In this document: piece by piece, positions 1-6,211 of the stretch
How positions within the stretch are numbered: the stretch's first letter is position 1
How the letters are laid out: each line of letters starts with the position of its first letter
DNA from: Helicobacteraceae bacterium
Lineage (GTDB): Bacteria; Campylobacterota; Campylobacteria; Campylobacterales; Sulfurimonadaceae
Length of the DNA stretch: 6,550 nucleotides
Direction: 5' to 3'
NCBI GenBank assembly: GCA_947497635.1
Contig: CANMHZ010000066.1
Span: forward strand, 1 to 6,550
Translations under genes and position numbers: made by a program
Notes under the pieces: model-generated
Databases searched by the model: none
Told to the model about the DNA's origin: nothing
What the model saw: only the letters and a program-made list of their open reading frames with translations

Positions 1-33
1 CTTACACGCCTTAAGGAGGCACTAAATGGATGA
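1..33 (+). CDS. Possible 3' end of an upstream gene (partial)
   Basis: Frame 1 is open from the window edge and reads LTRLKEALNG before TGA at 31-33, which would overlap the next gene by 8 bases. The sequence resembles an ordinary amphipathic C-terminal helix. Frame 2 is also open, to TAA at 23-25 just before the next start, so the frame is not certain. Ten codons are too few to identify a product. An upstream co-transcribed gene is likely because no promoter is visible before the gene at 26, but this is inference. Confidence 0.25.
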   Translation, partial: LTRLKEALNG

Positions 34-487
34 ATTAAAAGCAAAAATACACAAAGCACAAAGTGAGGGGGATATTGCCTCTTTGTATGTTCTCGAAGCG
101 CAGGCGCATGAGTTATTTGATGATGAAACATTGATGGCGTATTATGCCAATATTCTTGATTTGGCATTAGAGCGTCTGACGAATGCGTTGGAAAATTTGG
201 ATCGTCTTGATATGAATGAGGTTCAAGATTTCGCAACGTTGCGAGCGTTGTATGAATATGCGATTGAGCATTACAGTGCTGGGTCTGCAACCGATGCGAG
301 TGCATTGTTTGAAGTCATTGGCGGATTGAGTGAAGATGAAGCGTTTAATGAAGCGATGAAGATTCACAGAAGTGCGTGTGATGCAAAAATACCTTTTGAT
401 ACGTTTATTGAAGAGTATGTGGATATGGATGCAGTGCAAGAGGGTGGAAAGTTTTATATTGGGGTTTTTACGAAGAGTGTTGAATAG
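26..487 (+). CDS. Acidic hypothetical protein, 153 aa
   Basis: I do not recognise this protein. The start is well supported: AAGGAGG at 13-19 lies 6 bases before ATG 26. By my count it has 32 Asp/Glu against 11 Lys/Arg, so it is strongly acidic. It has no signal peptide, no hydrophobic membrane segment and a single Cys (about residue 118), so a soluble cytosolic protein is expected. The composition suggests mostly alpha-helix, with Ala/Leu/Glu-rich stretches at about residues 4-60 and 66-120. The C-terminal 20 residues (around EGGKFYIGVF) look like a beta strand. No catalytic motif or metal-binding cluster is visible. It lies 41 bases before the MNT-HEPN pair and then murC-mutS2. It may be an old member of the murC operon, with the MNT-HEPN pair inserted between. 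Reading frame and ribosome binding site make the gene itself secure; the function is unknown. Confidence 0.85.
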   Translation: MDELKAKIHKAQSEGDIASLYVLEAQAHELFDDETLMAYYANILDLALERLTNALENLDRLDMNEVQDFATLRALYEYAIEHYSAGSATDASALFEVIGGLSEDEAFNEAMKIHRSACDAKIPFDTFIEEYVDMDAVQEGGKFYIGVFTKSVE

Positions 488-495
488 ATATTGAG

Positions 496-501
496 TATAA
501 T
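496..501 (+). promoter_or_regulatory. Possible -10 box before the MNT-HEPN pair
   Basis: TATAAT occurs at 496-501 in the 41-base gap before the MNT gene, with a second weaker candidate TATATT at 506-511. No good -35 hexamer lies 16-18 bases upstream. In Campylobacter and Helicobacter the housekeeping sigma factor is known to rely on the -10 box with little -35 conservation, so this could still be an active promoter for the toxin-antitoxin pair and perhaps for murC behind it. The gap is AT-rich, so chance occurrence is quite possible. Confidence 0.25.
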
Positions 502-528
502 GACATATATTGTACCAAAGAGGATGAA

Positions 529-840
529 ATGATTGATATTATAGAATTAAAACCGCTTATCGTCGAACGTCTGAAATCGCTGAATCCTGATAAGATTATT
601 CTCTTTGGCTCTTTTGCATACGGTACGCCGACTGAAAATAGTGATATTGATTTATTTTTAGTCAAAGATGATGAAGATACTAATATTGAAGCAAAAGCAC
701 TGGTAAAACTTAGAGATTTAATGAAAAAATATTCGATAGGTTTTGATGTTTTATCGGCGAGTAGTCAGTTTTTGGCTGGGCGTGAAGATCCATTTTATAA
801 GCATGATGTATTGTCAAAAGGTAAGGTGCTGTATGGCTAA
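529..840 (+). CDS. MNT-type nucleotidyltransferase, MntA-like antitoxin
   Basis: This is a minimal single-domain nucleotidyltransferase of 103 aa in the DNA polymerase beta superfamily. The diagnostic GSx10DxD motif is intact: G27-S28 in the stretch LFGSFAYG, then D39 and D41 in SDIDLFLV. The likely third metal-binding carboxylate is D73 in GFDVL. The family usually occurs beside HEPN proteins. In studied MntA-HepT pairs, MntA is the antitoxin and neutralises the HEPN RNase by transferring AMP units from ATP to a tyrosine near its active site. Here the HEPN gene follows with an 8-base overlap, which suggests translational coupling and a shared complex. ATG 529 is preceded by GAGG at 520-523. 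All catalytic residues are present, so an active enzyme is expected. The partner assignment is by context and is not proven from sequence. Confidence 0.88.
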   Translation: MIDIIELKPLIVERLKSLNPDKIILFGSFAYGTPTENSDIDLFLVKDDEDTNIEAKALVKLRDLMKKYSIGFDVLSASSQFLAGREDPFYKHDVLSKGKVLYG

Positions 841-1246
841 TAAAACGCATGCTACAGAATGGCTAGAAAAATCGTATCATGATTTGGATTCTGCAAAAAT
901 ACTATTTGAAGCGGGGCATTTTACAGATACGATTGGTTATATTTTGCATCAAAGCATCGAAAAAATCTTTAAATCGTGTTTAGCCTACGAAAATCTACCT
1001 ATTGTAAAAACCCATAATCTTATCGAACTCAATGAACTTTTAGATGACTTGGTGGATTTAAGTGAAGACGAGATTAGTTTTTTGGCAATTGCTACAACAT
1101 ATCACACAAAGCAAAGATACCCATCACCCCATAAAAGACTTCCTCCAAAAGAGGAAATAAAGGCTATTTTAGATTTTGCTATTGTGTTAATGGATACAAT
1201 TTGCAAAAAATTTAACATTGATCTCAACGAAATTAAAAAACTATAG
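833..1246 (+). CDS. HEPN domain protein, HepT-like toxin candidate
   Basis: This 137-aa, all-helical HEPN protein (PF05168-like layout) contains HQSIEKIFKS at residues 39-48, matching the family Q-x2-EK helix, then KTHNL at 59-63 and QRYPSPH at 94-100. R95 and H100 form an R-x4-H motif, the pattern used by HEPN RNases to cleave RNA. However, in PF05168 members the RYP segment need not be catalytic, so activity is uncertain. The HxY tyrosine that MntA modifies in the studied HepT is absent (H100 is followed by KR); Y96 lies inside the motif instead. I chose ATG 833, although the frame is open further upstream, because AAGG at 823-826 lies 6 bases before it and the N-terminus then aligns with the family. 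It overlaps the MNT gene by 8 bases and ends 17 bases before murC. Sampled G+C at 961-1020 is 17 of 60, lower than in murC, consistent with acquisition. Confidence 0.85.
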   Translation: MANKTHATEWLEKSYHDLDSAKILFEAGHFTDTIGYILHQSIEKIFKSCLAYENLPIVKTHNLIELNELLDDLVDLSEDEISFLAIATTYHTKQRYPSPHKRLPPKEEIKAILDFAIVLMDTICKKFNIDLNEIKKL

Positions 1247-1263
1247 AAAATAGGGAGAAAAAC

Positions 1264-2574
1264 ATGAAAATACACTTCATAGGTATCGGCGGAATCGGTA
1301 TTTCGGGGTTGGCAAAATACATGCGTTTTAGTGGGCATGATGTGAGCGGTTCGGATATGAAAGATACACATATTACGGAGCTGTTGCGTAAGCGTGGGAT
1401 TACGGTGTTTATTGGGCATGATGCTCATAATATTCCCCAAGATTGCGAGCTGGTGATCCATTCGGCGATTATCAAGCCGACGAATTCAGAAGTCGTTGAG
1501 GCGAAACGTCGCGGGATTGAGGTGTTGCATCGTCGTGATGCTTTATTGCGTATCTTGAATGAGAAAAAAGTATATGCAGTGTGCGGCGCGCATGGTAAAA
1601 GTACGACGACGGCAATTTTGGCGGCGATTATGGATGGGAGTGCGATTATCGGTGCGGAGTCCAAAGGGTTTGGCTCAAACGTCCGTTACGATGGAAGTAC
1701 CGATGTGTTGTTGTTTGAAGCGGATGAGAGCGATGGAAGTTTTCTCAACTCCAATCCGTATTGTTCGATTGTCACCAATGCCGAGCCTGAACACATGGAG
1801 TATTACAACTATAATATTGATGATTTTCACAATGCGTATCGCCGTTTTATCGAGATGGGAAGTGTTCGGGTACTCAATGCGGAAGATCCGTTTATGGCAA
1901 CATTGACGTGTGATGCGTTGCGTCTTTATCCAAGCAAAGACATTACGAATATTACCTATACCTTGATCGATGATGAACCGTATACTCGTTTTCATCTCAA
2001 AGGGTTTGGTGAGTTTGAGGTGTGGGGCTTTGGGGAGCATATCGCAATGGATGCCTCTTTAGCGATTATGGCGGCGGCTCAGAGTATGAGTATTGCTTCG
2101 ATTCGTGTTCATTTGCTCAATTTCCGTGGGATCAAGAAACGTTTTGATGTCATCTTCAAAGGGTCTGACCGTGTCATTGTGGATGATTATGCTCACCATC
2201 CAACCGAGATCAAAGCTACGATGCAATCGCTTACAACGTATGCCCAACTCAAAGGGTTTGAGAAAGTTGTCGCGATTTGGCAGCCTCATAAATATTCACG
2301 TACTGTCGATAATCTTCAAGCATTTGTAGAGTGTTTTGAAGGGGTGGATGAACTCGTCATACTTCCAGTTTGGCGTGCTGGCGAAGAGCCTCGTGAGATC
2401 GATTTTGCGACGGAGTTCGGGCGTTATAATCTTATCCTTGCCGATAAGCTTCATCGCGAGGGGGACACTATTCAAGTCATAGTTGGTGATGAGGTTCTCA
2501 AAACGGTTGATAAAGATTTAATTGTCGGATTTGGAGCAGGGGATTTGACCTATCAGCTTCGTGGAATTAAGTGA
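1264..2574 (+). CDS. murC: UDP-N-acetylmuramate--L-alanine ligase MurC
   Basis: MurC is the cytosolic ATP-dependent ligase that adds L-alanine to UDP-N-acetylmuramic acid, the first peptide step in peptidoglycan precursor synthesis. At 436 aa it is full length. The N-terminal Rossmann-like UDP-binding domain begins with GIGGIGISGLA (residues 7-17) and SGSDMKD. The ATP-binding central domain has the P-loop GAHGKS at 108-113, EADESDGSF at 152-160 and NAEPEH at 172-177. The C-terminal domain carries GIKKRFD at 289-295, DDYAHHPTEI at 307-316, QPHKYSR at 340-346 and GAGD at 424-427. The P-loop differs from the common GTHGKT, but from memory GAHGKS is also found in Helicobacter pylori MurC. ATG 1264 is preceded by AGGGAG at 1252-1257. 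The related ligase Mpl is a less likely alternative, given the close match to H. pylori-type MurC. mutS2 begins at its 3' end. Confidence 0.95.
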   Translation: MKIHFIGIGGIGISGLAKYMRFSGHDVSGSDMKDTHITELLRKRGITVFIGHDAHNIPQDCELVIHSAIIKPTNSEVVEAKRRGIEVLHRRDALLRILNEKKVYAVCGAHGKSTTTAILAAIMDGSAIIGAESKGFGSNVRYDGSTDVLLFEADESDGSFLNSNPYCSIVTNAEPEHMEYYNYNIDDFHNAYRRFIEMGSVRVLNAEDPFMATLTCDALRLYPSKDITNITYTLIDDEPYTRFHLKGFGEFEVWGFGEHIAMDASLAIMAAAQSMSIASIRVHLLNFRGIKKRFDVIFKGSDRVIVDDYAHHPTEIKATMQSLTTYAQLKGFEKVVAIWQPHKYSRTVDNLQAFVECFEGVDELVILPVWRAGEEPREIDFATEFGRYNLILADKLHREGDTIQVIVGDEVLKTVDKDLIVGFGAGDLTYQLRGIK

Positions 2575-4807
2575 GAGTGTACCATTGAAAACCACACTTT
2601 CCGCTAGTCTTACCGAACTTTTCGGCAAGCTTGATCTTTTACCGCACGTAGCAAAGTTGGAATCTTTTTTTGCCCGTCCTCAAAACATTGCAATAGCGGG
2701 GGATCAAGAGCGTCACTTTCGTTTTATCGAAGCCCTTGATTCACTGGAGTTTAAAGCACCACAGAAGAGCATACCGTTTGAGGGGATCATCAACCATCTC
2801 AAAAAACAGGGTGTTTTACGCTTTGAAGATATTTTTGAGCTTCTTAAAGTGGTGCGCTATTTTCGAACTATGCGCAACAGTGGATTTACAGGACTTATCG
2901 GTGAGTGGATGGGGACGATTGTTATTCCTGAACCGTTCAATGAAATAGATGAATTCTTTGATGCTTCAGGTGTGTTTATCGAATCAAAAGATGAAGAACT
3001 TTATCGAATTTCACAACGGATAAAAGCGATTAAGAATGAAATTGCCGACTCGTTGAAACGTCTCTTTCATACCCAAAAGCTTACCCCTTATCTCGTTGAT
3101 ACTCAGATTCACTATGTGAATGACGAAGAGTGTTTACTCGTACGGGGCGGATTTAACCACGTTCTCAAAGGTGCGGTTATTGGACGGACGGGAGCGGGAT
3201 TTTTTTATGTGGCACCTGATAGTATTTTGCGCTCCAAAGAGCAGTTACGAAACGTCAATCAAGATAGAGATAGCAAGCTGTACGAATACGCCAAAAAGTT
3301 TTCATCCAAACTCTCACCCCTAACACCGTTTATTGGATTTATCGACCGTGAATTTGAGCGGTTTGACCATTATCAAGCGCGTGTCCTCTTTGCCCGTGCT
3401 CATAATTATGCGATACTGAAACCTCAAAATAACAGTACGATTGTCCTCGATGAATTTTCCCATCCGGCTCTTCATAAACCTAAACCGATCAGTGTTGAGT
3501 TTCGGGGTAATCTCTTGATGATTACGGGAGTCAATGCAGGGGGGAAAACGATGCTTCTTAAATCCATCCTCAGTGCGTGTGCGATGGCGAAGTATCTTAT
3601 CCCGATGAAACTCAATCCTCATAAATCACGTATTGGAAGTTTCAAGCGAATCGAAGCGGTGATCGATGACCCGCAAAGTGTGAGCAATGATATTTCGACA
3701 TTTGCAGGGCGGATGGTGCAGTTTAGCCATCTCTTCGAGCACAAAAACGCCCTTGTCGGGGTCGATGAGATTGAGCTAGGAACTGACAGTGATGAAGCAG
3801 CGGCATTGTTTGCCGTTGTGTTGGATGAACTGATTAAGCGAGGGCAAAAAATCATCGTTACCACCCACCACAAACGCCTTGCGGCATTGATGGCAGATCG
3901 TGATGATGTGGAGCTATTAGCCGCGATTTATGATGAAGAGCGACGTTTACCTACGTACGAATTTTTAAGTGGAACCATCGGAAAAAGTTATGCCTTTGAA
4001 ACGGCATCCCGATATGGAATTAACCCCGCAATTATCGCAAAAGCTAAAACAGTTTATGGTGATAATCACGAAAAGCTCAATATTCTCATTGAGCGCGGTA
4101 GTGAGATGGAACGAAATCTCAAACAAAAAAACAAAGAAGTGGATGAGCGGCTAGAATCACTTAAAACGCAAGAATTGACCCTCAAAGAAGCGCGTGAGAA
4201 TCTTCGAAGTGAACTGGAACGTGAGAAAAATCGTCTTCGTGCTGAATATGATGTGGCGATCAATGAGGCAAAAGAAGCAGCTCGTGGATTGGATATAGCA
4301 GCAATCCATCGTCAGCTCAACCGTGCCGCCGCTAAAATCCCTAAACCCGAGATTCCGAAGATCGCTGAGCTTGAACCGATCAAATATGAGATTGGGCAAG
4401 CCGTTAAGTATCGAAATCAACGTGGAACCATTGTGAGTTTAGGGAACAAAGATGCAATGATAGAAGTGGAGGGGATGCGTTTACGGGTAAAACTCACAGA
4501 GATAAAACCAAGCGGTAATCTCCCTAAAAAAATCAAACCGACGCATACAGCGCAAATTGACCAAAAAAGCGGTTTGAAATTGGATTTGCATGGAATGCGC
4601 GGTGAAGAGGCGTGTGAGAAGATGGATAAATTTCTCTCCGATGCACTGTTGCAGGGATTTGATGAGGTGATTATCTATCACGGTATCGGAACGGGGAAAC
4701 TTTCGTATGCGGTCAAAGAGTTTTTGAAAATTCATCCGAGTGTTAAGAGTTTTACCGATGCGCCGCAACATTTGGGGGGATTTGGGGCGAAGATTGTGCG
4801 GTTGTAA
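2561..4807 (+). CDS. mutS2: MutS2 ATPase with C-terminal Smr nuclease domain
   Basis: MutS2 lacks the mismatch-recognition domain of MutS. Homologues suppress recombination or act on collided ribosomes. Over 748 aa it shows a helical core/lever region (about 1-310) and an ABC-type ATPase with Walker A GVNAGGKT at 323-330, signature DISTF at 377-381, Walker B LVGVDEIELGTDSDE at 398-412 and TTHHKRL at 434-440. A Lys/Glu-rich coiled coil follows (about 505-575), then a small KOW-like beta segment (about 608-648) and a Smr domain with LDLHGMR at 674-680, HGIGTGKL at 707-714 and a final GGFGAKIVRL. Walker A has V for the usual P, and the H-loop reads HH where many members have HY. The start is uncertain. 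GTG 2561 lies inside the end of murC without a good ribosome binding site. TTG 2585, 10 bases after the murC stop, has the weak purine stretch GTGAGAG upstream and may be the true start. Translation is probably coupled to murC. Confidence 0.95.
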   Translation: MELSESVPLKTTLSASLTELFGKLDLLPHVAKLESFFARPQNIAIAGDQERHFRFIEALDSLEFKAPQKSIPFEGIINHLKKQGVLRFEDIFELLKVVRYFRTMRNSGFTGLIGEWMGTIVIPEPFNEIDEFFDASGVFIESKDEELYRISQRIKAIKNEIADSLKRLFHTQKLTPYLVDTQIHYVNDEECLLVRGGFNHVLKGAVIGRTGAGFFYVAPDSILRSKEQLRNVNQDRDSKLYEYAKKFSSKLSPLTPFIGFIDREFERFDHYQARVLFARAHNYAILKPQNNSTIVLDEFSHPALHKPKPISVEFRGNLLMITGVNAGGKTMLLKSILSACAMAKYLIPMKLNPHKSRIGSFKRIEAVIDDPQSVSNDISTFAGRMVQFSHLFEHKNALVGVDEIELGTDSDEAAALFAVVLDELIKRGQKIIVTTHHKRLAALMADRDDVELLAAIYDEERRLPTYEFLSGTIGKSYAFETASRYGINPAIIAKAKTVYGDNHEKLNILIERGSEMERNLKQKNKEVDERLESLKTQELTLKEARENLRSELEREKNRLRAEYDVAINEAKEAARGLDIAAIHRQLNRAAAKIPKPEIPKIAELEPIKYEIGQAVKYRNQRGTIVSLGNKDAMIEVEGMRLRVKLTEIKPSGNLPKKIKPTHTAQIDQKSGLKLDLHGMRGEEACEKMDKFLSDALLQGFDEVIIYHGIGTGKLSYAVKEFLKIHPSVKSFTDAPQHLGGFGAKIVRL

Positions 4808-4828
4808 ATAATCCTAGGGAAAGAAACA

Positions 4829-5386
4829 ATGAATACTCAAGAAATTGATGCGCTAAGTAAGCAAAAAGCCTATGACCTTTATGATTCGGGTGCGATTCAT
4901 TGTATTGAAATCGGCACAACGGCAGGATTGCAAGCAATTCACCGTTATTTATTTAGTGGTTTATATGACTTTGCTGGAGAGATTCGAGAATTAAATATCT
5001 CAAAAAGCAATTTTCGCTTTGCCAACGCACTCTATTTAAAAGCTGCTTTGCAAGCGATTGAGCAAATGAGTGAAAACACCTTTGAAGAGATTATCGACAA
5101 ATATGTTGAAATGAATGTGGCACATCCCTTTTTAGAGGGGAATGGTCGCACCACACGCATTTGGTTGGATTTAATCTTTAAAAAACGATTAGCAAAAGTG
5201 GTGGATTGGGAGAAGGTGGATAAAAAATTGTATTTACAAGCGATGGAGCGCAGCCCTGTCAATGATTTGGAGATTAGTTTTTTACTGCAAAATGCTTTGA
5301 CCGATAAAATCCATGACCGTGAACTGTTTATGAAAGGGATTGAACAGTCGTATTATTACGAGCAACCTGAGGACAATCGAGGATGA
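4829..5386 (+). CDS. Fic family protein adenylyltransferase, class III (self-inhibited)
   Basis: Fic enzymes transfer AMP from ATP to hydroxyl side chains of target proteins. The complete active-site motif HPFLEGNGRTTR spans residues 99-110, with catalytic H99, the acidic metal ligand E103, phosphate-binding N105/G106/R107 and R110. The flap segment ISKSNFRFA lies at about 57-65. At the C-terminus, SYYYEQ (174-179) fits the inhibitory pattern S-x3-E-(G/N) except for Q at the last position. This defines class III Fic proteins such as Neisseria NmFic, in which the glutamate blocks ATP positioning until the helix unfolds. E178 would be the inhibitory residue, and Y175 sits where NmFic modifies itself. 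The protein is 185 aa and lacks the longer tail I recall in relatives after this motif. No separate FicA-like antitoxin is adjacent, as expected for a self-inhibited enzyme. AGGGA at 4816-4820 supports ATG 4829, 21 bases after mutS2. The physiological target cannot be read from the sequence; gyrase has been reported for relatives. Confidence 0.93.
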   Translation: MNTQEIDALSKQKAYDLYDSGAIHCIEIGTTAGLQAIHRYLFSGLYDFAGEIRELNISKSNFRFANALYLKAALQAIEQMSENTFEEIIDKYVEMNVAHPFLEGNGRTTRIWLDLIFKKRLAKVVDWEKVDKKLYLQAMERSPVNDLEISFLLQNALTDKIHDRELFMKGIEQSYYYEQPEDNRG

Positions 5387-5419
5387 AGCATTTATTCAAA
5401 AAGGCTGATTTTTCTCTTC

Positions 5420-5448
5420 TTGACAATCACTAGCTTAATGATTATAAT
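5420..5448 (+). promoter_or_regulatory. Perfect consensus sigma-70 promoter of yefM-yoeB
   Basis: TTGACA (5420-5425) and TATAAT (5443-5448) are both perfect hexamers separated by exactly 17 bases, the ideal spacing. Transcription would start near 5455, about 20 bases before the YefM start codon. The -10 box lies inside the 8-base palindrome ATTATAAT (5441-5448). AGTACA at 5459-5464 resembles the TGTACA core bound by E. coli YefM. A promoter this strong fits a toxin-antitoxin operon that represses itself through the YefM-YoeB complex. Strength and repression are inferred, not shown. Confidence 0.8.
5425..5443. repeat. Inverted repeat within the yefM promoter, possible operator
   Basis: AATCA (5425-5429) and TGATT (5439-5443) are exact inverse complements separated by 9 bases and span the spacer between -35 and -10. 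A protein dimer bound here would block RNA polymerase, as expected for YefM autoregulation. The arms are only 5 bases long and AT-rich, so chance is possible. The arrangement does not form a terminator. Confidence 0.35.
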
Positions 5449-5475
5449 AATCCTAAAAAGTACAGGATATTGAAC

Positions 5476-5730
5476 ATGCAAGTGGTAAATTACACCGAAG
5501 CCCGCAATAACTTCAAATTTATACTGGATCAAGTATGCGACGATTTTGAGCCGATGATTATCACCCGAAAAAGCGGTTCGGCAGCGGTTTTGATCTCAAT
5601 TGACGAGTATAACAGTTTCAAGGAGACTGCCTATCTTCTCTCAACTCCTGTGAATGCTTCACGTTTAGCAGAGTCACTGAAACAATCAGGTCGTGGAGAA
5701 ATCGAGACGCATGCGCTGATTGAAGCATGA
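5476..5730 (+). CDS. yefM: YefM antitoxin (Phd/YefM family)
   Basis: This antitoxin of 84 aa follows the E. coli YefM pattern closely. The N-terminal DNA-binding dimer domain has NYTEARNNF at residues 5-13, MIITRKSGSAAVLIS in the middle and IDEYNSFKETAYLLSTP at about 42-58. The acidic, probably flexible C-terminus (about 60-84, including GRGEIETHALIEA) wraps the toxin in known complexes. It neutralises YoeB and represses the operon. I chose ATG 5476 over TTG 5470 because AGGA at 5464-5467 is 8 bases before the ATG but only 2 before the TTG. The stop codon overlaps the yoeB start. A consensus promoter lies directly upstream, so the module is transcribed independently of fic and mutS2. The antitoxin looks intact. 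Confidence 0.94.
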   Translation: MQVVNYTEARNNFKFILDQVCDDFEPMIITRKSGSAAVLISIDEYNSFKETAYLLSTPVNASRLAESLKQSGRGEIETHALIEA

Positions 5731-5990
5731 TGCTCGGTTGGACACCAAACGGATGGGAAGATTATTTGTGGTGGCAGGAAAACGACCGTAAAAATCTCAA
5801 ACGGATTAACCGTCTGATTCAAGACATACTTCGAAACCCGAACTCTTTGGAGGGGATTGGAAAACCAGAACGGCTAAAAGAGAATCTTGCTGGGTTAATG
5901 TCACGACGAATCGATGAAGAACATCGTCTCGTTTATGAGCCGAAAGAGAAGATAGTCGTTATCCATCAATGTCGGTTTCATTATGGGTGA
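5727..5990 (+). CDS. yoeB: YoeB mRNA interferase toxin
   Basis: YoeB is a RelE-superfamily endoribonuclease that cleaves mRNA in the ribosomal A site. At 87 aa it aligns along its length with the 84-aa E. coli protein: GWEDYLWWQEND (9-20), GKPERLKENLAG (45-56), SRRIDEEHRLVYE (59-71) and CRFHYG (82-87). The residues matching the E. coli catalytic set E46, R65, H83 and Y84 are all present as E48, R67, H85 and Y86, so the toxin should be active. One glycine follows the usual terminal HY. ATG 5727 overlaps the yefM stop by 4 bases (ATGA); a second ATG at 5730 is equally possible. No strong ribosome binding site is present, so translation is probably coupled to yefM, which favours antitoxin production. 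Confidence 0.95.
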   Translation: MMLGWTPNGWEDYLWWQENDRKNLKRINRLIQDILRNPNSLEGIGKPERLKENLAGLMSRRIDEEHRLVYEPKEKIVVIHQCRFHYG

Positions 5991-6012
5991 TCAATGATAA
6001 ACGATTCATTGA
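5991..6012. repeat. Short inverted repeat after yoeB
   Basis: TCAATG (5991-5996) and CATTGA (6007-6012) are exact inverse complements with a 10-base loop, beginning right after the yoeB stop. A further copy of TTCATTG appears at 6020-6026 (first at 6005-6011). There is no run of T after the hairpin and few G:C pairs, so it is a poor intrinsic terminator. It may be a leftover operator or a scar of the rearrangement that removed the start of the next antitoxin gene. Confidence 0.25.
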
Positions 6013-6019
6013 CCGTTAG

Positions 6020-6211
6020 TTCATTGTGATGAAAAACAACCGCCCCGAAGCCGTCATACTCAGTGTTGAAGAATACGAGCGTATCAAAGAACTTGCTGAT
6101 ATGGCGGAACACATTGGTTTGGCTGAACTAATCCGTGAGAGTAAGACTACGCCGAAAGAGTCGTATATTCCGTTTGAGGATGTTATGGCAAAAGCAGGAA
6201 TCATCCTCTAA
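6020..6211 (+). pseudogene. Phd/YefM-type antitoxin remnant lacking its N-terminal half
   Basis: The frame reads FIV-MKNNRPEAVILSVEEYER and continues through LADMAEHIGLAELIRE to a stop at 6209-6211. The pattern vmKNNrPEAVilSveEYer is the second half of the DNA-binding domain of Phd/YefM antitoxins, in which about 30 residues normally precede it. Here TAG at 6017-6019 interrupts the frame just before FIV, and the preceding bases do not encode a recognisable N-terminus. Codons 6020-6028 still encode antitoxin-like residues before the first possible start codons (GTG 6026, ATG 6029), which argues that the fragment comes from a longer gene. No ribosome binding site precedes these starts. If made, a 60-aa product could keep the toxin-binding tail but probably not DNA binding. 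It differs in sequence from the intact YefM next door, so it is not a duplicate of it. Confidence 0.7.

Noticed and set aside
743..832. N-terminal extension of the HEPN frame from ATG 743
   Set aside because: This part overlaps the conserved MNT coding region, has no HEPN-like sequence, and ATG 833 has a ribosome binding site and gives the family's normal N-terminus.
1102..1461. Minus-strand open frame of 119 codons across the HEPN end and murC start
   Set aside because: It lies opposite two strongly supported genes, has no ribosome binding site or recognisable motif, and reads as low-quality shadow sequence.
1559..1906. Plus-strand 115-codon frame inside murC in another frame
   Set aside because: It overlaps the MurC P-loop and EADESD region; its Met/Arg-rich sequence and lack of a start signal mark it as an out-of-frame shadow.
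1675..2040. Minus-strand open frame of 121 codons inside murC
   Set aside because: It is fully antisense to conserved MurC motifs; the translation is rich in Ile, Arg and His with no domain, typical of a shadow frame.
5396..5417. AAAAA...TTTTT hairpin after fic as a terminator
   Set aside because: The stem would be only A:T pairs over a 6-base loop with no G:C content and no following U-tract distinct from the stem, so it is not a credible intrinsic terminator.
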